DNA of 64,000 nt from Kribbella sp. CA-293567 (lineage in GTDB: Bacteria > Actinomycetota > Actinomycetes > Propionibacteriales > Kribbellaceae): positions 4,712,001 to 4,776,000 of the forward strand of contig NZ_CP114065.1 in assembly GCF_027627575.1 (NCBI RefSeq), written 5' to 3'. The notes beneath the pieces were generated by a model. It saw only the letters and a program-made list of their open reading frames with translations, did not search any database and was not told where the DNA came from. Below are positions 17,336 to 25,177 of this stretch, piece by piece (within the stretch, counting starts at the first letter, position 1; the number at the start of each line of letters is the position of its first letter). The translations under genes and the position numbers were made by a program.

Positions 17336-18933
17336 AGGGTTGCCTCTCGGGTCGCCGCGATCAGTTCGCGGACGGTCTGCCGGTCGTCGAACGGGTGGAT
17401 CACACCGCCGACGTCCTGGCCGGTCTCATGGCCCTTGCCCAGCACCACCACGGTGTCGCCGGGTCCGGCCAGCTCGATCGCGGTGGCGATCGCCTGACGA
17501 CGGTCGCCGACCTCCTGCAGATCAACAGCCGGTACTGCGGCGCGCGCGCCCTCGACCGCCGCGGCGCGGATCGCCGCCGGGTCCTCGCTGCGCGGGTTGT
17601 CGTCGGTGACGATCACGACGTCGGCAGCCCGGGCCGCCGCGGCGCCCATCGCGGGCCGCTTGCCCGGATCGCGGTCGCCGCCGCAGCCGACGACGGCGTA
17701 CAGGCGGCCTTTCGTGGCGGTCCGCGCGGCGCGCAGGGCCAGCTCGACCGCGTCGGGCGTGTGCGCGTAGTCCACGATCACGCTCAGGCCGTCGGCCCGG
17801 GTGAAGGTCTCCATCCGGCCGGGGACCGCGGCGTGCTGCAGGCCGGCCGCGATCGCCTCGGCCGGTACGCCGATCTGCCGCAGCATCACGGTCGCCAGCA
17901 GCGCGTTGGCGACGTTGAAGTCGCCGGGCAACCCGATCTCGACGGTCAGGGTCTCGTCCGGTCCCAGGATGTCGATCACCGTGGTGCCGTGCTCCGACTG
18001 GTGCGTCCCACCGACGGTCCAGTCGGCGTCGCGGGTGGTCGAGACGGTGACCAGCGGTACGACGGTCTGCGCGGCGAGACGACGGCCGTACTCGTCGTCG
18101 ATGTTCACCACGGCCAGGTCGCAGCGCTCAGGGGTGAACAGCGACGCCTTCGCGGCGAAGTACTCCTCGAAGGTCTTGTGGAAGTCCAGGTGGTCCTGGG
18201 TCAGGTTGGTGAAGCCGGCCACCGCGAACCGCGCGCCGTCCACCCGGCCCATCGCCAGCGCGTGGCTGGAAACCTCCATCGCGCACCAGTCGACGCCCTG
18301 CTCGCGCATCACCGCGAACAACGCCTGCAGGTCGGTCGCCTCCGGGGTGGTCCGGGCGCTCTTGACCGCCTCGGTGCCGATCCGGGTCTCGATGGTGCCG
18401 ATCAGTGCTGCCTGGCCGAGCTCACGCAGGACGGCGTCCAGCAGGAAGCTCGTCGTCGTCTTGCCGTTGGTGCCGGTGATTCCCAGCAGGCGCAGGCCGT
18501 TGGTCGGTTCGCCGTAGATGCGGCTGGCGACGGCGCCCAGCACGTCGCGCGGCTTGTCGACCACGAGCACCGGCAGGCCGGTGGCGCGGGCCCGCTCCTC
18601 GCCTGCCGCGTCGGTCAGTACCGCGACGGCGCCGGCCGTCTGCGCGTTCGCGGCGAAAGCAGCACCGTGGGTCAGCGCGCCCGGCAGGGCGGCGTACAGG
18701 TCACCGGGGTGGATCGACCGGGAGTCGAGCGAGATCCCCGTCACCGTCGTACCGGGAAGGTCTGTCAGGGGGGCACCGGCCGTCCGGGCGACGTCGGCGA
18801 GAGCCACCGGGGAGGTTCGCTGAGGGCGGATCGCCGCAACGGCACCACCCGCAGGAGTTGGGAAGGTCACGGGCCCAGAGGTTACCTGTTCGGGCGCGTC
18901 TGACCGCATCGGCTCGACCGCTACCGCGCACAC
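17332..18933 (-). CDS. murE: UDP-MurNAc-L-Ala-D-Glu--diamino acid ligase
   Basis: Cytoplasmic ligase adding the third amino acid of the stem peptide. It has 533 residues. Motifs are SLDSRSIHPGDLYAAL, P-loop GITGTNGKTTTSF, NLTQDHLDFHKTFEEYF, and GDRDPGKRPAMG with TDDNPRSEDPAAI near the end. The DNPR form is the diaminopimelate-specific signature (family knowledge), although Nocardioidales walls commonly use LL-DAP. The GTG start at 18933 has a GGGGTGA site upstream; an ATG at 18909 is an alternative. It lies 7 nt after the inserted methyltransferase gene. Confidence 0.96.
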   Translation of the reverse strand: MCAVAVEPMRSDAPEQVTSGPVTFPTPAGGAVAAIRPQRTSPVALADVARTAGAPLTDLPGTTVTGISLDSRSIHPGDLYAALPGALTHGAAFAANAQTAGAVAVLTDAAGEERARATGLPVLVVDKPRDVLGAVASRIYGEPTNGLRLLGITGTNGKTTTSFLLDAVLRELGQAALIGTIETRIGTEAVKSARTTPEATDLQALFAVMREQGVDWCAMEVSSHALAMGRVDGARFAVAGFTNLTQDHLDFHKTFEEYFAAKASLFTPERCDLAVVNIDDEYGRRLAAQTVVPLVTVSTTRDADWTVGGTHQSEHGTTVIDILGPDETLTVEIGLPGDFNVANALLATVMLRQIGVPAEAIAAGLQHAAVPGRMETFTRADGLSVIVDYAHTPDAVELALRAARTATKGRLYAVVGCGGDRDPGKRPAMGAAAARAADVVIVTDDNPRSEDPAAIRAAAVEGARAAVPAVDLQEVGDRRQAIATAIELAGPGDTVVVLGKGHETGQDVGGVIHPFDDRQTVRELIAATREATL

Positions 18934-18940
18934 GAGCCGG

Positions 18941-19957
18941 TCACCCCGCTCTCTCGGGGCGGCCGCCGATCTGGGCGCTGGCCGGGTGGCCGTTCACCAG
19001 CAGGTCGTGGGATCGCGTCAGCCGCAGGTTCGCGCCGGGCCACAGGCCGGCCGTCACCGCGGCCGCCCGTCGCGACAGCAGCAGTACGACGCGGCCGCGG
19101 CGTGGATCGAGCACGCGGTCGAAGCCGGCCAGCATGCGTTCGGCGAAGGTGGCGAAGTCGGTGTCCAGTTCGTCGTACTCGCCCCAGGGTGGGTCGGTGA
19201 CGATCGAGCTCACCGAGCCGGTCGGGACGGAGGGCAGCACCAGCGCGTCCTCGGCCAGCACCTTCACCCGCTTGTCGCGGCGGATCTCCGGCGGAACCTG
19301 CAGATTCGGCTCTCCCACGTCGAGGTCGGAGTAGATCGCCCGCGCGAACGGCAGCGCGATCCGGGCCCGGACGATGGAACCACTGCCGGCGAACGGGTCG
19401 AGGAAGACGTCGTCGGCCCGTGGCGCGGAAGCCTTCACCAGCAAGGTGGCCAGGTCTGCGCCGAGGCTGCCCGCGGCGCCCGCCTTCACTCCCGCGGTCA
19501 GCCGCTGACACAGCAACATCGACTTGAGGTCGCGCCGGCCGATCAGCCAGAACTCCGCACCGCCCCCGCGCGGGCTCACCCGCGCGCCGGTCGCCCTGGC
19601 GATCGCCGACTCGAACCGGTCCTTGACCGGCCGCGGCAGCCCGACCAGCTTCCCGTCGACGCTGACCATCGTGCGGAAGGCGGACATCCGGCCGAGGCCA
19701 CGGAGCACCGCGGTGGAGAGGATCTGGTCGGCGAACTGCTCGGCCGCCCGCTGCAGCGAGGACCGCGGCACCGTTCCGAGGACGCTGAACGCGTTCTTCA
19801 GATAGCCGAGCTGCCCGACCTTCGACGGACTGCTGCCGGTGTCGAACAGCAGGCTGCTGTCGTCGGAGCTGACCACGGTGACCTTGGTCAGATCGCGGCG
19901 CAGCGAATCGAGCACCAGTTCGGCCAGTCCCGCCCGGAACTGGGCAAAGTAACGCAT
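18941..19957 (-). CDS. THUMP-type RNA methyltransferase inserted in the dcw cluster
   Basis: S-adenosylmethionine-dependent methyltransferase that probably methylates a base in tRNA or rRNA. It has 338 residues: an N-terminal THUMP-like region (about 1-160) and a Rossmann methyltransferase domain (about 185-320). The domain has the SAM loop DPFAGSGSI and catalytic motif TDPPWGEYDE (NPPY class), as in TrmN/Trm11 and RlmKL-like enzymes that form N2-methylguanosine. The exact substrate is not known. I chose the ATG at 19957 because TAGCGT lies 7 nt upstream (leaderless architecture); a GTG at 19966 is also in frame. The gene separates ftsI from murE, which are normally adjacent. Confidence 0.75.
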   Translation of the reverse strand: MRYFAQFRAGLAELVLDSLRRDLTKVTVVSSDDSSLLFDTGSSPSKVGQLGYLKNAFSVLGTVPRSSLQRAAEQFADQILSTAVLRGLGRMSAFRTMVSVDGKLVGLPRPVKDRFESAIARATGARVSPRGGGAEFWLIGRRDLKSMLLCQRLTAGVKAGAAGSLGADLATLLVKASAPRADDVFLDPFAGSGSIVRARIALPFARAIYSDLDVGEPNLQVPPEIRRDKRVKVLAEDALVLPSVPTGSVSSIVTDPPWGEYDELDTDFATFAERMLAGFDRVLDPRRGRVVLLLSRRAAAVTAGLWPGANLRLTRSHDLLVNGHPASAQIGGRPERAG

Positions 19958-19996
19958 TTGCCCCACGCTATCGCAGCCCGGCCGACGGTCCGGCCG

Positions 19997-22612
19997 TCAC
20001 CACTTGATCGGGACGACGGGCGCCTTGCCGCCGGCCGGCGGTACGACGTACTTCTGCAGCGCGTAGCTCATCACGTCCCGGAACACCGGACCGCCCTGCA
20101 TACCGCCACCCCGCCCGTTCTTCGGGTCCTGCAGGACGACGTAGGTCACGAAGCGCGGGTTCTCCGCGGGAGCGAAGCCGGCGAAGGAGGTCGCCCAGCG
20201 CTTGCCGTAGCACTTGCAGACCGGGTCGACCTCCTGCGCGGTCCCGGTCTTGCCGGCGATCCGGTACCCCGGGATCGCCGCCTGCAGGGCCGTACCGCCC
20301 TCGGAGGTGACCGCCTCCATCATCGTGGAGACCTGCTTCGCGGCGTTCTCGCTGACCACCCGGCGGGGCGGCGCGGTCTCGCTGGGCACCTTGTTGCCGT
20401 TGCCGTCGATGTAGTTCTTGACCAGCTTGGGCGGCAGGTAGATGCCGCCGTTGGCGACCGCGTTGACCGCTGCGGTCATCTGGACGGCGTTGACGGCGAT
20501 GCCCTGGCCGAAGGCGACGTTCGAGCGGCTCAGCTCGGGCCACTCGTCACCGGCCGGCATCCGGCCCCGGGTCTCCCCGGGGAAGTTCAGGCCGGTCGGC
20601 GCGCTGAACCCGAAGTCGTGCAGGTACTTCACGAACTGCGGGATCCGCATCTGCTGCGCGGCCATGATGGTGCCGACGTTGGACGACTTGGCGATCACGC
20701 CGGCCATCGTCAGCTGGAGCGTCCCGTGCGGGGTGGCGTCCTTGATGGTCCGGCGGTCGACCTCGATGCTGCCGGGCACCTTGAGCTTGGTGTCCAGCGA
20801 GATCAGCCCGGCGTCGGCCAGCGCCGCCATCGTGACCACCTTCTGCACGCTGCCCGGCTCGTAGGACGCCTCCAGCGCGTTGTTCTTCAGCAGACCGTTC
20901 TCCAGCGCGCCCTTGGGCAGCGGCTTGTTCGGGTCGTAGGTCGGGTAGTTGGCCATCGCCAGGATCTCGTTGGTCTCGACGTCCACAGTGACCACCGAGC
21001 CGGACTCGGCCTCCCACTCCTTGACCGCCTTCTCGATCCGCCGCTCGGCGAACCACTGCAGGTCGGAGTCCAGCGTGAGCTGCACGCCGAGCCCGGGCTT
21101 GGGCTCCTCGACGGTGTGGTCCGCGTTCGGGATCTTGTTGCCCTTGGCATCGACCTCGTACATCGCCTTGCCGTCCGTACCGGACAGCTTGTCGTTCAGC
21201 GCGTACTCCAGCCCGGCCAGGCCCTTGCCCTCCTTGCCGATCACGCCGACCACGTTGGCGGCGACGGTGCCGAGCGGGTGGTTGCGGATCGGGTCGGACT
21301 CGGTGAACAGGCCGATCAGCCGCGGCGCCTGGGCGTCCTTGGGCTTGCCCTTGTTCGCCGCCGAGATCGCCTTGTTCTTCAGCTTGATCTCGGCCTCGAT
21401 GGCGTTCCAGGCCTGTGGGCTGACCTGGTGGGCCAGTTTCACGTAGCGCTTCTTCAGGGTCAGGTCGGCGTAGAACTTCGCGTACGGCGTGGTCGGGATG
21501 TGCGTGGCCAGCACGGTGGCCAGCTGGGCCGCGACCGGGGCGGTCTGGGTCGGGTCGGCGGTGATCAGCAGCGCCTCCTCCGACACCGACAGCGGTACGC
21601 CGTTGCGGTCCAGGATCGCGCCGCGACTCGCGTGCAGCACGAACGGCCTGCTGTTCTCCTTGGTCGCGGCGAGCGCGTAGGAGTCCGGGTCGACGCCCTG
21701 CAGCAGGATCAGCCGGCCGGCGAACAGCGACAGCACGAAGGCCATCACCCCGAAGGTCAGTTTCAGCCGCAGCGCCGGACGACCGAGCTTCAGCGTCTTC
21801 GGCGGCTTCTTCTCCCTCGGCTTGCGAGGAGGGCGCCGATTCTGCGGCGGCCGCTTGCGGGGCGCGCTGCCGGCAGGCCGCTTGCGCGGCGGCTCGCCAC
21901 TACGGCGTGGGGCCTCACTGGCAGCCTTCACCGGCCGGGCGGCAGCCGCCTTCTTCGCCGTACGCCGGGGCGCGTCGCTCCCGCGCGGGTCAGCAACAGC
22001 CGGCCGCCGCAGCCCCGCTTTGCGAGCTGCGCCGCCGATCGCCTTGCGTGTTTCACCACTACGGCTCGCGGCCTTCCGCGGCTCACCACTGCGAGCGGGA
22101 GCCTTGCGGGCGCCGTCACTGCGGCCAGCGGCCTTCCGCGGCGCACCACTGCGACTAGTGGCCTCGCGGGGCTCACCACTACGGCCGGCGGGCTTGCCCG
22201 GATCACTAGTGCGGCTGACAGCCTTGCGAGGCTCACCGCTACGCCTGACGGGCTTGCCCGGCTCGCCATCACGGCCGACTGTCTTGCGGGGCTCACCACT
22301 GCGGCCGGTGGCCTTGCGTGGTTCCCCGGAACGGCTTGCGGACTTGCGAGGCTCTCCCGTTGCCTTGCGCGGTCCACCAGCCGTTTTACGCTGCTCGCCG
22401 GGCGCTGCCCGGCGGCCATCGGCGCCCGGTCCCGCTCGCCGGCTCTCAGCGGCGGGCCGCTTGCGGGGAGGGTCGCCGTCGGAGCGCGGAGTACCGGAGC
22501 GAGTGCTGTCCGTAGCGGACGGACGGCGCGGCGGGTTGGTTCGGCGCGGGGCGTCCCGGCCGGAGTCGCCGCCACGCTTGCGTGGCGGTTCGCTGCCCCG
22601 TCGCTCCGTCAT
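19997..22612 (-). CDS. ftsI: Septal transpeptidase FtsI (PBP3) with a long repetitive basic N-terminus
   Basis: Class B penicillin-binding protein that cross-links septal peptidoglycan with FtsW. It has 871 residues; usual FtsI is about 580-700. The catalytic motifs are intact: S588-V-Q-K (in EPGSVQK), S643-S-N, and K788-TGTA. A dimerisation domain (SRGAILDRNGVPL) precedes the transpeptidase domain, and one membrane helix lies near residue 285. The cytoplasmic N-terminus of about 280 residues is extremely rich in Arg, Lys, Pro, Gly and Ser. Residues 94-193 form ten in-register decapeptides related to RSGEPRKAxx. The tail is in-frame, follows FtsL by 4 nt, and shows no frameshift. Confidence 0.95.
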   Translation of the reverse strand: MTERRGSEPPRKRGGDSGRDAPRRTNPPRRPSATDSTRSGTPRSDGDPPRKRPAAESRRAGPGADGRRAAPGEQRKTAGGPRKATGEPRKSASRSGEPRKATGRSGEPRKTVGRDGEPGKPVRRSGEPRKAVSRTSDPGKPAGRSGEPREATSRSGAPRKAAGRSDGARKAPARSGEPRKAASRSGETRKAIGGAARKAGLRRPAVADPRGSDAPRRTAKKAAAARPVKAASEAPRRSGEPPRKRPAGSAPRKRPPQNRRPPRKPREKKPPKTLKLGRPALRLKLTFGVMAFVLSLFAGRLILLQGVDPDSYALAATKENSRPFVLHASRGAILDRNGVPLSVSEEALLITADPTQTAPVAAQLATVLATHIPTTPYAKFYADLTLKKRYVKLAHQVSPQAWNAIEAEIKLKNKAISAANKGKPKDAQAPRLIGLFTESDPIRNHPLGTVAANVVGVIGKEGKGLAGLEYALNDKLSGTDGKAMYEVDAKGNKIPNADHTVEEPKPGLGVQLTLDSDLQWFAERRIEKAVKEWEAESGSVVTVDVETNEILAMANYPTYDPNKPLPKGALENGLLKNNALEASYEPGSVQKVVTMAALADAGLISLDTKLKVPGSIEVDRRTIKDATPHGTLQLTMAGVIAKSSNVGTIMAAQQMRIPQFVKYLHDFGFSAPTGLNFPGETRGRMPAGDEWPELSRSNVAFGQGIAVNAVQMTAAVNAVANGGIYLPPKLVKNYIDGNGNKVPSETAPPRRVVSENAAKQVSTMMEAVTSEGGTALQAAIPGYRIAGKTGTAQEVDPVCKCYGKRWATSFAGFAPAENPRFVTYVVLQDPKNGRGGGMQGGPVFRDVMSYALQKYVVPPAGGKAPVVPIKW
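22034..22333 (-). repeat. Ten 30-bp repeats inside ftsI encoding basic decapeptides
   Basis: Ten consecutive 30-bp units encode decapeptides such as RSGEPRKATG, RSGEPRKTVG, RSGEPRKAVS and RSGETRKAIG, in perfect 10-residue register. Units differ at several positions, so the array is degenerate rather than recent. It encodes a strongly positive segment in the predicted cytoplasmic tail of FtsI. Confidence 0.9.
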
Positions 22613-22616
22613 CCGA

Positions 22617-23198
22617 TCATCCCCCGGTCGTCGTGTTGGCCCCAGTCACCGGCGGCTTCTTGGTGGTCACCGGCGGCTTGTTCGTAGTGGCCGGTGGCTT
22701 GTTGGCCGTCACCGGCGGCTTCTTGGTGGCGACGGGCGGCTTCGGTACGACGGGCGTCGCACCGGGCAGTGCCGGTCCGAACATCGTCGCCGCGGTGCCC
22801 GCCTTGCCCTCGGCCGGCTGGCCGAGCACCTGGCCGTCGGACAGCCGCAGGAACACCGGGTTCGGGTTCGGCACCATGCCCATCCGTACGGCCCGGTCCG
22901 CCAGGTTCTGCGGCGACTCCAGCGTGCGGACCTGCCGCTCCAGCAGCTCCTGCTGGTCGCGCAGCTGGTCGGCCTGCGAGCTGAGGCTGGTCACCTGGAA
23001 CGTGCCGCGCTGCAGCTCCGTGTTGAGCAGCAACAGGCCCACCAGGCCGGCCGCGAGCAGCGACACCACGAAGATGACGAACGGCATCCGCGGCGGGCGG
23101 AACGGCGCTCCGTAGACGACCCGGAGCTTCGGTTCGGCTTTCTTCACCGGCTGCGCGGGAGTGACCCGTGCCTTCGACGGGCTGAACACAGTGCTCAT
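22617..23198 (-). CDS. ftsL: FtsL-like septum protein with a Pro-rich heptad tail
   Basis: Bitopic divisome protein expected to form a complex with FtsQ and FtsB-like proteins. It has 193 residues: a basic N-terminus (about 1-35), one membrane helix (about 39-60, FVIFVVSLLAAGLVGLLLL), a short coiled coil (SLSSQADQLRDQQELLERQV), ADRAVRMGMVPNPNPVFL, and a C-terminal extracytoplasmic tail. The tail ends in five tandem heptads, KPPVATK to KPPVTGA. The ATG shares its A with the rsmH stop (TGATG). Position between rsmH and ftsI supports FtsL; sequence conservation in this family is low. Confidence 0.88.
   Translation of the reverse strand: MSTVFSPSKARVTPAQPVKKAEPKLRVVYGAPFRPPRMPFVIFVVSLLAAGLVGLLLLNTELQRGTFQVTSLSSQADQLRDQQELLERQVRTLESPQNLADRAVRMGMVPNPNPVFLRLSDGQVLGQPAEGKAGTAATMFGPALPGATPVVPKPPVATKKPPVTANKPPATTNKPPVTTKKPPVTGANTTTGG
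22638..22742 (-). repeat. Five 21-bp repeats inside ftsL encoding KPPVTxx heptads
   Basis: Five in-frame 21-bp units encode KPPVATK, KPPVTAN, KPPATTN, KPPVTTK and KPPVTGA. They sit at the extracytoplasmic end of the protein and would form an extended proline-rich, positively charged tail in the periplasm-like space or cell wall. Confidence 0.9.
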
Positions 23199-24181
23199 CA
23201 GGCCACCAACCCCTTCTCGCGTACGCGCTCGGCCGCACGCACCCGGGCCGAGGCGGCCCGTGGGTTCTGTGCGACCTCTTCGTCGGTCGGCTTCTCGGCG
23301 CCGCGGGTCAGCAGCTTGAGAAATGGTTCGTGCCCCGCCGGGATCACCGGCAGGTCGTCCGGTACGTCGCTCCTGGCGCCGGCCGCCAGCGTCTGCTTGG
23401 CGATCCGGTCCTCGAGCGACTGGTAGCTCATCACCACGATCCGGCCGTGCCGCGCGAGCGATCCGACCGCGGCGGGCAGGGCGCGGCGCAGTACCTCGAG
23501 CTCGCCGTTCACCTCGATCCGCAGCGCCTGGAAGGTCCGCTTGGCCGGGTGTCCCCCGGTCCGGCGGGCCGCCTGCGGGATCGCGTCCCGCACCAGCTCC
23601 GACAGCCGGGCGCTGGTGCTGAACGGCTCGGTCTCGCGGGCCTTGACGATCCGGTCCGCGATCCGGCGGGAGAACTTCTCCTCGCCGTACTGGAACAGGA
23701 TCCGGGCCAGGTCGGCCGAGCTGTAGGTGTTCAGGATGTCGGCGGCCGTCGTCGGCGCGGTGCTGTCCATCCGCATGTCCAGCGGCGCGTCCTGCGAGTA
23801 GGCGAAGCCACGGCCGGTCTCGTCCAGCTGCATCGAGGAGACGCCCAGGTCGAACAGGATGCCGTCGATCGCCGGGATGCCCAGGTCGTGCAGCACCTGC
23901 GGCAGTTCGTCGTACACGGCGTGCACCAGGGTGGCGCGGTCGGCGTACGGTGCCAGCCGCTCGCCGGTCAGCCGCAGCGCTTCGGGGTCCCGGTCGAGCC
24001 CGACCAGGCGGATCCCGGGGAACCGCTGCAGGAAGGCTTCGGAGTGTCCACCGAGTCCCAGGGTGGCGTCGACGAGGACGGCACCGGGGTGCTGGAGGGC
24101 CGGCGCGAGCAGCGCGACGACGCGATCGAGCATCACCGGGACATGACGTCCCTCCGCTCCACGCTCTGCACCGTCGTCCAT
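23198..24181 (-). CDS. rsmH: 16S rRNA (cytosine1402-N4)-methyltransferase
   Basis: SAM-dependent methyltransferase that modifies C1402 of 16S rRNA in the decoding centre. It has 327 residues. Motifs are HVPVMLDRV at the N-terminus, DATLGLGGHSEAFL (SAM loop), GLDRDPEAL, GILFDLGVSSMQLDE, RGFAYSQDAPLDMRMD, RTFQALRIEVNGEL and SYQSLEDRIAK. The ATG is preceded by GGAAGGG. It lies downstream of mraZ after a gap of 287 nt and overlaps ftsL by 1 nt. Confidence 0.97.
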   Translation of the reverse strand: MDDGAERGAEGRHVPVMLDRVVALLAPALQHPGAVLVDATLGLGGHSEAFLQRFPGIRLVGLDRDPEALRLTGERLAPYADRATLVHAVYDELPQVLHDLGIPAIDGILFDLGVSSMQLDETGRGFAYSQDAPLDMRMDSTAPTTAADILNTYSSADLARILFQYGEEKFSRRIADRIVKARETEPFSTSARLSELVRDAIPQAARRTGGHPAKRTFQALRIEVNGELEVLRRALPAAVGSLARHGRIVVMSYQSLEDRIAKQTLAAGARSDVPDDLPVIPAGHEPFLKLLTRGAEKPTDEEVAQNPRAASARVRAAERVREKGLVA

Positions 24182-24468
24182 CTCGACCCTTCCATAGCCG
24201 CGGGAGCGACCCTGCCCCCGCGGGTTCTCTGTGAACTGCTGTCCTGCTGTGTGTGCCGGGGCGGTGGCGTCGGGTGGAGTGGATCTGCCGGGACGGCTGA
24301 CCGTGGCGCTCCTCCGTCGGGGAGAAGAGCCACTTTCGTCCGGTCAGATCGCGGGTACGCCTTCCGGGGAAGTACCTGTCGCCTTGGCGCCGGGGAAGTG
24401 GCGCCAACACCCAGGTCGGAAGTCGGACCCGTGATCTCACCGGACGACCGGTGCCACCTCGGGACAAC

Positions 24469-24900
24469 TCAGAAGATGCCGGGCAGTACCTCCTCGGACA
24501 GGTCGGCGAATGCCTGCTCCTGCGCCGCGGAGTACGTGTTCCAGTTCTCCGTGTTCCAGATCTCCACCCTGTTCATCGCCCCGATGACGACACAGTCGCG
24601 ATCAAGCCCTGCGTAATCGCGCAGCATCGGCGGGATGGTGACCCGGCCCTGCTTGTCCGGCACCTCGTTGGAGGCACCGGCGAACAGCATCCGCAGGTAG
24701 TCCCGGGCACCCTTGTTGGTGATCGGAGCCTGCTTCAACTGCTCGGTCAACTGCACGAACTCGGCCTCGGGCCACACCGACAGCGACCGCTCCTGTCCAC
24801 GTGTGATCACCAGACCCTCCGCCAGTTCGTCGCGGAACTTCGCCGGCAGGAACAGTCGGCCCTTGTCGTCGAGCTTGGGGAAGTGCGTTCCAAGGAACAC
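24469..24900 (-). CDS. mraZ: Transcriptional regulator MraZ
   Basis: AbrB-like DNA-binding protein that represses its own operon. It has 143 residues with two SpoVT/AbrB-like modules, starting FLGTHFPKLDDKGRLFLPAKFRDEL and RGQERSLSVWP. The GTG start is preceded by GGGGAGGTGGAGC, a strong ribosome binding site. The promoter region contains the 10-bp-periodic binding repeats of MraZ. It is the first gene of the dcw cluster. Confidence 0.96.
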   Translation of the reverse strand: MFLGTHFPKLDDKGRLFLPAKFRDELAEGLVITRGQERSLSVWPEAEFVQLTEQLKQAPITNKGARDYLRMLFAGASNEVPDKQGRVTIPPMLRDYAGLDRDCVVIGAMNRVEIWNTENWNTYSAAQEQAFADLSEEVLPGIF

Positions 24901-24962
24901 GCTCCACCTCCCCGTTGCGGACTCTCCGTCTCAGGTCGAGCTTGTTGTCCACCATTTCAGTA

Positions 24963-25002
24963 CCACTGCGCTCCACCTTACTCCACTTTGCCCCACCGTC
25001 AA
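24963..25002 (-). promoter_or_regulatory. mraZ promoter overlapping four MraZ-type operator repeats
   Basis: On the minus strand, TTGACG (plus 24997-25002), a 16-nt spacer and TAAGGT (plus 24975-24980) form a good promoter. Four GTGG repeats (plus CCAC at 24963, 24973, 24983 and 24993) lie exactly 10 bp apart across this promoter, three followed by G or AG. MraZ is known to bind direct GTGG/TGGG-type repeats about one helical turn apart in this position, so the arrangement supports autorepression. Confidence 0.75.
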
Positions 25003-25177
25003 CCAAATTCGCCCCGTTTCGCTCCCCCGTACGCTGGAGGTCACGAAAGCGCGACAACGGGTGAGGGCAGATTCGATGGACGCCGAAACGACTGGTAACG
25101 AAACGCACGGAGATCTAGGCCCGACCCTCGCACCGGGTCAGAATGAGTCGGCCATCAACCAATGGGGAGGACCTAGG

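Noticed and set aside
22034..22333. CRISPR-like or tandem DNA repeat array
   Set aside because: The 30-bp units are contiguous without spacers, in-frame and degenerate; they encode a decapeptide repeat of FtsI.
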